43,232 nucleotides of DNA from an uncultured bacterium. Lineage in GTDB: Bacteria; Bacillota; Clostridia; Oscillospirales; Acutalibacteraceae. The number at the start of each line of letters is the position of its first letter. Position 1 is the stretch's first letter. Below the pieces are notes generated by a model. That model made no database searches. It was not told the DNA's origin and worked only from the letters and a program-made list of their open reading frames with translations. The position numbers and the translations under genes are program-made. The stretch spans positions 1 to 43,232 of the forward strand of contig CAJMRT010000012.1 of assembly GCA_905215855.1 (NCBI GenBank), read 5' to 3'. This document shows positions 34,560 to 41,860 of the stretch, in pieces.

Positions 34560-34574
34560 AGGAGGAAAATTATT

Positions 34575-35579
34575 ATGAAAAAGGCTAAAAAAATTGCAGC
34601 AGTAGCTCTTGCAGCTGCTACTATGTCACTTGCATTCGCAGGATGCGGCGGTTCTGCAGAAAGTTCAAAAGCAGACAATTCAAGCACAGACGGCAAGGTT
34701 TACAACATCGGTATCTGTCAGCTTGTTCAGCATGAGGCTCTTGATGCCGCAACAAAGGGATTTAAAGATTATCTCACAGAAAAACTCGGTAAGGACAATG
34801 TAAAGTTTGACGAACAGAATGCTCAGGGCGATTCTGCAACTTGCGCAACAATCTGTAACCAGTTTGTTTCTTCAAACTATGACCTTATTCTCGGCAACGG
34901 TACAGCCGCACTTCAGGCTGCATACACAGCAACACCGAACATTCCGATACTTGGTACTTCAATCACAGACTACGGTACAGCACTTGACAAGAGTGACTGG
35001 AACGGCGTTTCAGGTATGAATGTTTCAGGTACAACAGACCTTGCTCCGCTTGATCAGCAGGCAGCAATGCTCAAAGAACTTTTCCCTGATGCGAAGAAAG
35101 TCGGTATTCTCTACTGCTCGGCTGAGGCTAACTCAAAGTATCAGAGCGATACGATCACTCCTTATTTCAAGGATGCAGGCTATACTGTAAAATCATATTC
35201 ATTTGCAGATTCAAACGATGTTGCCGCAGTTGCAAAGACTGCCTGTGACGAGAGCGATGTTCTTTACATCCCGACAGATAACACAGCAGCATCTAATACA
35301 GGCATCATCGACAATGTTGCCACAGCCGCAAAAACTCCTATTGTTACCGGCGAAGAAGGCATCTGCAAGGGCTGCGGTGTTGCAACACTTTCAATCAGCT
35401 ATGACGAGCTCGGCAGAAAAACAGGCGAAATGGCTTACAACATTCTTGTAAAGGGTGAGGACATCACTAAGATGAAGGTTGAAGCTGCTCCGAATGTAAC
35501 AAAAGAGTACATCAAAGATCGTTGTGATACATACGGAATCAAAGTTCCGGACGATTACACAGCAATCAAAGCAGAATAA
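34575..35579 (+). CDS. ABC transporter substrate-binding lipoprotein (TrpX type)
   Basis: Extracellular solute receptor of the PF04392-type ABC substrate-binding family, often annotated as a tryptophan/tyrosine transporter (TrpX). It is 334 residues with a signal peptide and lipobox FAGC (Cys24), then a Ser-rich linker. Two Rossmann-like lobes follow: VYNIGICQLVQHEALDAATK, LILGNGTAALQAA, PDAKKVGILYCSAEANSKYQ and DVLYIPTDNTAASNTG. The ligand is a guess from the family. It is an operon lead gene after AGGAGG, then a hairpin and the permease. Confidence 0.9.
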   Translation: MKKAKKIAAVALAAATMSLAFAGCGGSAESSKADNSSTDGKVYNIGICQLVQHEALDAATKGFKDYLTEKLGKDNVKFDEQNAQGDSATCATICNQFVSSNYDLILGNGTAALQAAYTATPNIPILGTSITDYGTALDKSDWNGVSGMNVSGTTDLAPLDQQAAMLKELFPDAKKVGILYCSAEANSKYQSDTITPYFKDAGYTVKSYSFADSNDVAAVAKTACDESDVLYIPTDNTAASNTGIIDNVATAAKTPIVTGEEGICKGCGVATLSISYDELGRKTGEMAYNILVKGEDITKMKVEAAPNVTKEYIKDRCDTYGIKVPDDYTAIKAE

Positions 35580-35606
35580 TTCATATTCAGAAAAATAATA
35601 TTGGCA

Positions 35607-35630
35607 GGGGTGCCGTGAAAGCGACACCCC
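35607..35630 (+). promoter_or_regulatory. Intercistronic hairpin between receptor and permease genes
   Basis: GGGGTG (35607-35612) pairs with CACCCC (35625-35630), with an inner CG/CG pair and a C-A mismatch. No T-run follows (GATATTTTATG), so it is not a good terminator. It may protect the upstream message and so raise receptor over permease, a common ABC-operon feature. Confidence 0.5.
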
Positions 35631-35655
35631 GATATTTTATGTATAGGTGGTTTTT

Positions 35656-36621
35656 ATGGATTTTTTAGCAAACTACTTCGGTTCTCTTAATCCTATGAGC
35701 TTTTTATCCGCACTTCCGGGTAATATCGCTCAGGGTATAATCTGGGGACTTATGGGACTCGGTGTATTTCTCACCTTTAAGCTGTTGAACTTTGCCGACC
35801 TCAGCGTTGACGGTTCATTTGCAACAGGCGGTGCGGTAACCGCAGTTATGCTCATCAACGGCTGTCCAGTTTGGGCAACAATCATCGTAGCAATCCTTGC
35901 AGGTCTTGCGGCAGGTCTTGTAACGGGACTTCTTCACACGCTTCTCGGAATCCCCGACATTCTCGCAGGTATCCTCACACAGATTGCTCTTTATTCAATT
36001 AACCTGAATATTATGGGAAAATCAAATCTCCCAATCAGCTACAGAAACTATACGCTTGTTATTTCTGCAAGTAATATAAATATGGCAATTCTCGTAGGTC
36101 TTGGAATTTGTGCCGTTGTAATTGCCGCAATGTATTGGTATTTCGGCACGGAACAGGGTTCAACAATCCGCTCAACAGGTTCAAACCCTGCAATGAGCAA
36201 GGCACAGGGCATCAACATCAATTTTACAAAGGTAATTGCTCTTGCACTTTCAAACGGACTTGTTGCACTTTCGGGTTCACTTTTTGCTCAGTATCAGGGC
36301 TTTGCGGATATCAACATGGGCAGAGGTGCAATCGTAATCGGTCTTGCTGCTGTAATCATCGGTGAAGTTCTCGGTGAGGCAATTTTCCGCAAGCATATGA
36401 ATTTTATCATAAGAATGCTCTTTGTAATTGTCGGCGGTATTCTCTATTATATCGCAATGGGCATTGTACTCTGGCTCAAAATGCCGACAGACGATACAAA
36501 GCTCTTCACTGCAATCATCGTAGCAATCTTCCTTGCAGTTCCGTATCTTCAGAAGAAGAGAAAGACTTCATTCAAAAAGGTTGCAAAAATGAATGCTAAA
36601 AACGCACAGAAGGAGGGTTAA
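35656..36621 (+). CDS. ABC transporter permease (TrpY type)
   Basis: Membrane permease of the branched-chain-amino-acid-like class (BPD_transp_2). It is 321 residues with about eight to nine hydrophobic segments. Family features are GLMGLGVFLTFKLLNFADLS and SVDGSFATGGAV at the N-terminus, then LLGIPDILAGILTQIALYSI, and a coupling region ALSNGLVALSGSLFAQYQGF. A GTG at 35647 is also in frame, but ATG 35656 after AGGTGG is preferred. It is two bases from the ATPase gene. The pair with a PF04392 receptor defines the transporter type; the substrate is inferred only. Confidence 0.9.
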   Translation: MDFLANYFGSLNPMSFLSALPGNIAQGIIWGLMGLGVFLTFKLLNFADLSVDGSFATGGAVTAVMLINGCPVWATIIVAILAGLAAGLVTGLLHTLLGIPDILAGILTQIALYSINLNIMGKSNLPISYRNYTLVISASNINMAILVGLGICAVVIAAMYWYFGTEQGSTIRSTGSNPAMSKAQGININFTKVIALALSNGLVALSGSLFAQYQGFADINMGRGAIVIGLAAVIIGEVLGEAIFRKHMNFIIRMLFVIVGGILYYIAMGIVLWLKMPTDDTKLFTAIIVAIFLAVPYLQKKRKTSFKKVAKMNAKNAQKEG

Positions 36622-36623
36622 GA

Positions 36624-37427
36624 ATGCTTGAAATCAAGAATGTATGGAAAACCTTTAATAAAGGCACAGTAAACGAAAAGCAGGCACTCTGCGGAGTAAA
36701 TCTCACCCTCAATGACGGCGATTTTTGTACAGTAATCGGCGGTAACGGTGCTGGTAAGTCGACAACACTCAACGCGATTGCAGGCGTGTGGCCCGTTGAC
36801 TGCGGTCAGATTCTCATTGACGGCAAGGATATTTCCGCATTGCCCGAGCATAAAAGAGCGCCGTACCTCGGCAGAGTATTTCAGGACCCGATGACAGGCA
36901 CGGTAGCCGATATGGAAATCATAGAAAACCTCGCAATTGCCGCAAGACGAGGCAAAAAGCGAGGACTTTCGTGGGGCGTAAAGGCTGACGAAAGATTCCG
37001 TTACCGTCAGATGCTAGCAGAGTTTGACCTCGGACTTGAGGACAGAATGTCATCAAAAGTAGGGCTTCTCTCAGGCGGTCAGCGTCAGGCAATCACACTC
37101 CTTATGGCAACAATCAAAAAGCCGAAACTTCTCTTGCTTGACGAACACACAGCCGCTCTTGACCCGAAAACTGCCGCAAAGGTGCTTGAACTTTCCGACA
37201 AAATCATTGCCGAAAATAACCTCACAGCACTTATGGTAACTCATAATATGCACGATGCAATCGTTCACGGCAACCGTCTTATTATGATGAGTGACGGCAA
37301 AATTATCCTCGACATTTCAGGTGAAGAAAAGAAAAATCTCACAGTTGAACATCTTCTTGAAATGTTTGAGAAAGCAAGCGGTTCAAAACTTGAAAATGAC
37401 CGTATGCTTTTAAGCAAGGATAAATAA
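36624..37427 (+). CDS. ABC transporter ATPase (TrpZ type)
   Basis: ATP-binding subunit of the importer. It is 267 residues. Walker A GGNGAGKSTTLNAI, Q-loop VFQDPMTGTV, signature LLSGGQRQAITLL, Walker B KLLLLDEHTAALDP and H-loop MVTHNMHDA are all intact. The Walker B acid is followed by His-Thr (DEHT), the variant usual in this transporter family. It starts after AGGAGGGTTAAGA. Confidence 0.93.
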   Translation: MLEIKNVWKTFNKGTVNEKQALCGVNLTLNDGDFCTVIGGNGAGKSTTLNAIAGVWPVDCGQILIDGKDISALPEHKRAPYLGRVFQDPMTGTVADMEIIENLAIAARRGKKRGLSWGVKADERFRYRQMLAEFDLGLEDRMSSKVGLLSGGQRQAITLLMATIKKPKLLLLDEHTAALDPKTAAKVLELSDKIIAENNLTALMVTHNMHDAIVHGNRLIMMSDGKIILDISGEEKKNLTVEHLLEMFEKASGSKLENDRMLLSKDK

Positions 37428-37445
37428 ACCGAACAGATAACAAGC

Positions 37446-37474
37446 AAGGCAACGGAAGAAATTCCGTTGCCTTT
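37446..37474 (+). terminator. Terminator of the ABC operon
   Basis: AAGGCAACGGAA (37446-37457) pairs with TTCCGTTGCCTT (37462-37473), loop GAAA. The T-run is short (TTT then AG), but the stem is long and perfect. It lies between convergent genes and could also serve the minus-strand gene. Confidence 0.75.
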
Positions 37475-37488
37475 AGTAATGTCTTTAT

Positions 37489-38553
37489 TTATTTTTGTTT
37501 TCTTCTTGGTGTCCTCTTGAGTCTTTTGTCATCTTTGAAAACCCAGATTCTTTGCATTTTGTAGTTGACTGTCCAAAGCAACAGGTCAACAATTGCTTTT
37601 GTAAGCGTGACCGGAACAGGTAAAAACCAAAGTGCCGATACAATAAGTGAACTTGCGCACATTATGCAGAAAAACAGGATAAAAAACCTGAGTGCCTGTT
37701 TTGCACCGTCTGTTGTATTGCTGAAAATAACTTTTCTGTTGATGAGAAAATTGATTCCGCCGGAAACAACTCGTGCCATAAGCGTTGCAAGCATAATATT
37801 AAAGAACATATGCGACGGCAAAATATAAGCAAAAACCGTAAATAATATAAGGTCAATCGCCGTACATCCGAGTGATGCGGTCGCAAACCTTAGCGGTGTT
37901 CTGTAAATGAGGTAAGTGTCTTTGATAAGTCGGAAATTACTGCTGCAGTTTGAACAATCGGCAATTATGTTGACAAAGTAGAACGGAATTCGCATATCTG
38001 CACATTTTGTGAGAAAATTCATCTCAAAGTCAAAGCGATTTCCTTTAGTTTTCATAACCGTATCATACAGAAATGCGGGAATACCTCTAAGCCCAGTTTG
38101 AGTATCGCTGCAGCTTTTGCCTGTTATAACCTTAAAATATGCCGAAGAAAGGCGGTTGCCGATTCGTATGTTAAGCGGCATTTTGGACTTTTTATAATCT
38201 CTTTTGCCAAGAATAAGACTGCCGTTTCTAAGGTCAAGCATACGGCTGATTTTCATAACATCATTTGCGGTGTGCTGACCGTCAGCGTCACAAGTAATGT
38301 AACCTGTAACATTATATAGGTTATCGTGAGCGTATCGGATTCCTGCCTTAAGGCTTGCACCTTTTCCGTTGTTATTTCTAAGACTGACAATGTGACAGCC
38401 TATGCTTGTCAGTTCGTTAAAATATTCCGAGTGAGGGTTAAGACCGTCATTGACAACAACAATATATTCGGCACCAAGCTCCTGAAGTTCGTTGCAAAGG
38501 TGAATAGTATTTTTGTTTTCACAATAAATCGGAATAATTACTGCGTGACTCAT
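37489..38553 (-). CDS. GT2 glycosyltransferase fused to a GtrA-like membrane domain
   Basis: Family 2 glycosyltransferase (residues about 1-210) joined to a GtrA/DPMS-type membrane domain (about 225-345). It is 354 residues. The GT2 part has HAVIIPIYCENKNT, the metal-binding DADGQH (Asp89/Asp91), and LSSAYFKVITGKSCSDTQTG. The membrane part has four segments ending in NYKMQRIWVF, the GtrA signature. It probably transfers a sugar to or from a lipid carrier at the membrane; donor and acceptor are unknown. The frame is open from 38619, but ATG 38553 follows an AAAGGAAC site and begins the GT2 domain. It is the only minus-strand gene. Confidence 0.88.
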   Translation of the reverse strand: MSHAVIIPIYCENKNTIHLCNELQELGAEYIVVVNDGLNPHSEYFNELTSIGCHIVSLRNNNGKGASLKAGIRYAHDNLYNVTGYITCDADGQHTANDVMKISRMLDLRNGSLILGKRDYKKSKMPLNIRIGNRLSSAYFKVITGKSCSDTQTGLRGIPAFLYDTVMKTKGNRFDFEMNFLTKCADMRIPFYFVNIIADCSNCSSNFRLIKDTYLIYRTPLRFATASLGCTAIDLILFTVFAYILPSHMFFNIMLATLMARVVSGGINFLINRKVIFSNTTDGAKQALRFFILFFCIMCASSLIVSALWFLPVPVTLTKAIVDLLLWTVNYKMQRIWVFKDDKRLKRTPRRKQK

Positions 38554-38583
38554 ACGGCTGTTCCTTTCTTTTTTAATACTTTT

Positions 38584-38612
38584 AGTATACAACAATTTCC
38601 CTTTTGTGACAA
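38584..38612 (-). promoter_or_regulatory. Sigma-A-type promoter of the glycosyltransferase gene
   Basis: On the minus strand, TTGTCA (38612-38607) and TATACT (38589-38584) with a 17-base spacer. Divergent from the amylase promoter. Confidence 0.8.
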
Positions 38613-38629
38613 TATTCAATTTTTTTCTA

Positions 38630-38668
38630 TTGTAAACTTCGTAACGATTTTTTGTTGTAAATCTTCGT
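38630..38668. repeat. Direct repeat TTGTAAAC-TTCGT / TTGTAAATCTTCGT
   Basis: Copies at 38630-38642 and 38655-38668, 25 bases apart, differing by one base and one insertion. They sit between the two divergent promoters. Could be a regulator binding pair. Confidence 0.5.
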
Positions 38669-38701
38669 TTATATCATTATTGGCACTTAAATAAAAAAAT
38701 A

Positions 38702-38715
38702 TGGCAAAAATGCCA
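38702..38715. promoter_or_regulatory. Palindrome TGGCA-AAAA-TGCCA before the amylase promoter
   Basis: Perfect five-base arms around AAAA, just upstream of the -35, with another TGGCA at 38681-38685. Candidate operator; no specific regulator known. Confidence 0.45.
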
Positions 38716-38723
38716 AAAAACTA

Positions 38724-38752
38724 TTTAAAAATCATATCATTTATGTTATACT
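38724..38752 (+). promoter_or_regulatory. Sigma-A-type promoter of the amylase gene
   Basis: TATACT (38747-38752) is a good -10; TTTAAA (38724-38729) is a weak -35 at 17 bases. The weak -35 would fit an activated promoter. Confidence 0.6.
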
Positions 38753-38790
38753 GTATTGAGTAAGTTTTGAAAACAGAAAGACGGTGAATT

Positions 38791-40785
38791 ATGTTAAAAA
38801 AAATATCAGCAGGAATCCTTTCTGCTCTTATGATTACTGCCGTTGCTGTATCGGGTGCAGGCTGTTCACAAACTCTGTCGGCATCAATTGACTACAAAAC
38901 AGCTGACAAGGTAGCTGACGGTGCAATCCTCCAAGCCTTTTGCTGGGACTTCAACACCATTAAAGAGTCAATGGGTGATATTGCGGCAGCAGGTTTTTCG
39001 GCTGTACAGACATCTCCAATTAACGAATGTCTTGAGGGCGAAAACGGCGGTATGGAGCTTTACGGCAACGGAAAGTGGTACTATCACTATCAGCCGACTG
39101 ATTTCAAAATCGGTAATTATCAGCTTGGTACTCGTGATGAATTCAAGGCAATGTGTGATGAGGCTCACAAGTACGGCATAAAGGTAATTGTCGATGTAAT
39201 CGCAAACCATACCACTCCCGAAACCGATAAAGTCAGCCAAGACCTTATCAAAGCAGGCGGCGGAAGTCTTGAAACCCTTTATCACAAGGAGGGCAGAACT
39301 CCTCTTACCGATTACGGTGACAGACTTGCCTGCACAACATATGAAATGGGCGGACTTCCCGATATCAACACGGAAAGACCCTCATTCCAAAAATATTTCT
39401 TCAATTACATCAACGATTGTATTGCCTGCGGTGCTGACGGTTTCAGATATGACACAGCAAAGCATATCGGACTTACCGATGACCCAAAAGAAGATGACGG
39501 CTTTGAAAATAACTTCTGGGAAAAGGCAACCAAAAAAGTTGATAATGCCGAAAATCTCTTCATCTACGGCGAAGTGTTGCAGGGCGATAATGACAGACTG
39601 GCAGATTATATCAAGGAAATCGGCAGAACTACATCAAGTACCTACGGCAGTAAAATCCGTTCGGGACTTGCAGGAGGCAATATTGACACTGCTGTTGTGT
39701 CCGATTACTGGATTGGCAGTGCTGACCCGAATATCGTAACATGGGTTGAATCTCACGATAACTACATCAATGACGGTACATACAACAATATTGACAGTGA
39801 ACAGGTTATTCTCGGCTGGGCAATAATTACGGCAAGAAAAGACGGCACGCCGCTCTTCTTTGACCGCCCTTATAACAGCACAATCGACAATTACTGGGGT
39901 ATGAACCGAATCGGTACTCAGGGCGATGATATGTACAAGGATGACCGTGTTTCCGCAGTCAATTTTTTCAGAACCGCAATGAAAGGTGAAGACGAAAACC
40001 TTGTTAATCCTAACCTCGATTCTTCGGCACTTATGATTGAAAGAGGCACAAAGGGTGCTGTAATTGTCAACACAAATGATGCTCTCAAGGTTGATTTTGA
40101 AACAAATCTTGCCGACGGCACATATGTTGACCGAGTTGACCGCAAGACCGAATATACCGTTAAAAACGGTAAAATCACTTGTGAAAAAGACATTCCCGAA
40201 AATTCCGTAGTAGTTCTCTACAACGAGGGTTACACTGAATATGCAAGACCTGCGTGCGTGGGTGTCGATTCAAAAACAGAATTTACTTACAGTGACGACA
40301 CATACGAGGTAACACTCACCTGTTCAAACACTGACAACGCAACATATTCCCTTGACGGTGCAAAGACTGTTTCATACAAAAACGGCGACAAGGTAACTAT
40401 CAAGCACGGTGACAGCGATGTTTCAAAGCTTGAACTTCGTGCCGAAAATGCCGAAGGTGTTAAAACTTATGAAAGAGTCGAATTTACATACAAAAAAGAA
40501 TATGTAACAAAAGAGGGAACAAAGGTGTATTTTACAAAGCCTGACAGCGATGATTGGGACGATGAAATTTATGCCTATGTTTACACCGATGCCGGCGATG
40601 AAAATGCAGACTGGCCCGGAATTGAAATGAAAAAAGAAAAAGACGGAACTTACAGCTATACAATCGAAAGAGATTTGAATTCACCGTATATTATTTTTAA
40701 TGACGGCGACGCATCTGACAGTCAGCAGTATCCTGAGGGTCAGGGCCTTGAAGTAGTTCCGGATAAAAATTATACAGTAGAATAA
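38791..40785 (+). CDS. Secreted GH13 alpha-amylase with C-terminal CBM26
   Basis: Extracellular endo-acting alpha-amylase for starch. It is 664 residues with a signal peptide and a possible lipobox (GAGC, Cys25), weak because the -3 residue is Gly. The GH13 barrel has region I DVIANH (135-140), the nucleophile Asp221 in GFRYDTAKH, acid/base Glu261 in YGEVLQG, and Asp323 in WVESHDNY. Domain C is followed by an Ig-like domain (about 485-566) and a CBM26-type module (about 576-664) with VYFTKP, ADWPG and YIIFNDG..QQYPEGQG. It ends exactly at the module. It lies 15 bases before the SseB-like gene. Catalytic residues are intact. Confidence 0.95.
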   Translation: MLKKISAGILSALMITAVAVSGAGCSQTLSASIDYKTADKVADGAILQAFCWDFNTIKESMGDIAAAGFSAVQTSPINECLEGENGGMELYGNGKWYYHYQPTDFKIGNYQLGTRDEFKAMCDEAHKYGIKVIVDVIANHTTPETDKVSQDLIKAGGGSLETLYHKEGRTPLTDYGDRLACTTYEMGGLPDINTERPSFQKYFFNYINDCIACGADGFRYDTAKHIGLTDDPKEDDGFENNFWEKATKKVDNAENLFIYGEVLQGDNDRLADYIKEIGRTTSSTYGSKIRSGLAGGNIDTAVVSDYWIGSADPNIVTWVESHDNYINDGTYNNIDSEQVILGWAIITARKDGTPLFFDRPYNSTIDNYWGMNRIGTQGDDMYKDDRVSAVNFFRTAMKGEDENLVNPNLDSSALMIERGTKGAVIVNTNDALKVDFETNLADGTYVDRVDRKTEYTVKNGKITCEKDIPENSVVVLYNEGYTEYARPACVGVDSKTEFTYSDDTYEVTLTCSNTDNATYSLDGAKTVSYKNGDKVTIKHGDSDVSKLELRAENAEGVKTYERVEFTYKKEYVTKEGTKVYFTKPDSDDWDDEIYAYVYTDAGDENADWPGIEMKKEKDGTYSYTIERDLNSPYIIFNDGDASDSQQYPEGQGLEVVPDKNYTVE

Positions 40786-40800
40786 CGGAGGTAACAAAGC

Positions 40801-41619
40801 ATGAGCGAACTTAAAGGTGCAAAAATGGAAGGAAGCAAAGTACCGGCAGAACAGATTAAGAATCCTGATCTCGTTGCCGCAATTGAAAAAATGCAGGCTG
40901 ATAACACAACCGAAAACATCAACAAGATGATTGATGAGGTTATGAAAGCAAAATTCATTCTCCCTGCAAAGGTAACACCAAAGACAGAAGCTAAGACTAC
41001 AAATGGGCAGACTGTTATGCAGCAGTCAACTCAGGTTCAGTTCAGACTTCTTGAGAACGGCAACAAGGAAAAATTCTTCGGTATATTCACAGACACAGAT
41101 GAACTCTTTAAGTGGAAAGACACTCAGAATTCTCAGAAAGTTGTTACAGACTTTGACAGCGTTGCACAGATGGTAATGGATCCTCAGGCTGATGTAAAAG
41201 GTTTCGTAATCAATCCTTTCGGCAAGAGCGTAACATTCCCAAAGCAGATGGTTCATTCCTTTAAACAGCAGAAAGATTATATGAATCTTAAAAAGCAAAC
41301 AATTGAGCCGGGTGCACCAATCAGCCTTGGAGAGCCAAAAGAATATCCTATCGACCTTATGGCTGCCCTTATCAATCATTTCAGCACAGAACCTACAGTA
41401 AATGCTGCATATCTTCGCCTGATTGAGCAGAACGGTCAGAAGAGCTACTTCATTGTTGTTGATTTCTTCGGCGATATGGAAAGCACATTTGATGCAATCA
41501 GCAGAGTTGCCAATCCATTCCTTGATGATGAAATTCAGCTTTCAATGATGCCATACTCAATGGATTTTGCTAAAAATGCCGTTAAGGGTGTTGAACCTTT
41601 CTACAGAAAAGAAAACTGA
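40801..41619 (+). CDS. SseB-family protein
   Basis: Cytoplasmic protein of the SseB family (named for enhanced serine sensitivity in E. coli; function unclear). It is 272 residues without signal or membrane segment. The N-terminal SseB domain (about 30-150) has MKAKFILPAKVTP, the FFGIFTDTDELFKW segment and a terminal ADVKGFVINPFG. A C-terminal SseB_C-type domain (about 170-265) follows with LINHFSTEPTVNAAYLRLIEQ. The start follows ACGGAGG. Its place between two starch genes is odd; it may just share the amylase transcript. Confidence 0.85.
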   Translation: MSELKGAKMEGSKVPAEQIKNPDLVAAIEKMQADNTTENINKMIDEVMKAKFILPAKVTPKTEAKTTNGQTVMQQSTQVQFRLLENGNKEKFFGIFTDTDELFKWKDTQNSQKVVTDFDSVAQMVMDPQADVKGFVINPFGKSVTFPKQMVHSFKQQKDYMNLKKQTIEPGAPISLGEPKEYPIDLMAALINHFSTEPTVNAAYLRLIEQNGQKSYFIVVDFFGDMESTFDAISRVANPFLDDEIQLSMMPYSMDFAKNAVKGVEPFYRKEN

Positions 41620-41651
41620 TTTCTTAATTATTGCAATAAAATAAACTATAG

Positions 41652-41683
41652 AACCGCTGACAATTTGCTGTCAGCGGTTTTTT
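41652..41683 (+). terminator. Rho-independent terminator of the amylase-sseB unit
   Basis: AACCGCTGACA (41652-41662) pairs with TGTCAGCGGTT (41669-41679), six-base loop, then T-run. An eleven-pair perfect stem. Confidence 0.94.
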
Positions 41684-41787
41684 ATGCTTGAAAAATGACG
41701 CATCGTAGTTAAATAATACTTTGTTTGGCTTAATCGACAAATTTTGAGGCTGTAACTTGTACAAAGAAACAAAAATGTGATAAATAA

Positions 41788-41816
41788 TTGAAAAAACAAG
41801 TGCAAAATGCTACAAT
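41788..41816 (+). promoter_or_regulatory. Sigma-A-type promoter of the starch-binding protein gene
   Basis: TTGAAA (41788-41793), 17-base spacer, TACAAT (41811-41816). The leader to the ATG at 41861 is about 40 bases. TTGTACAA at 41757-41764 is a palindrome just upstream. Confidence 0.78.
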
Positions 41817-41860
41817 GAAAACAGTCGTGATGCCCACGATAAAATTAAGGAGGAATCAAA

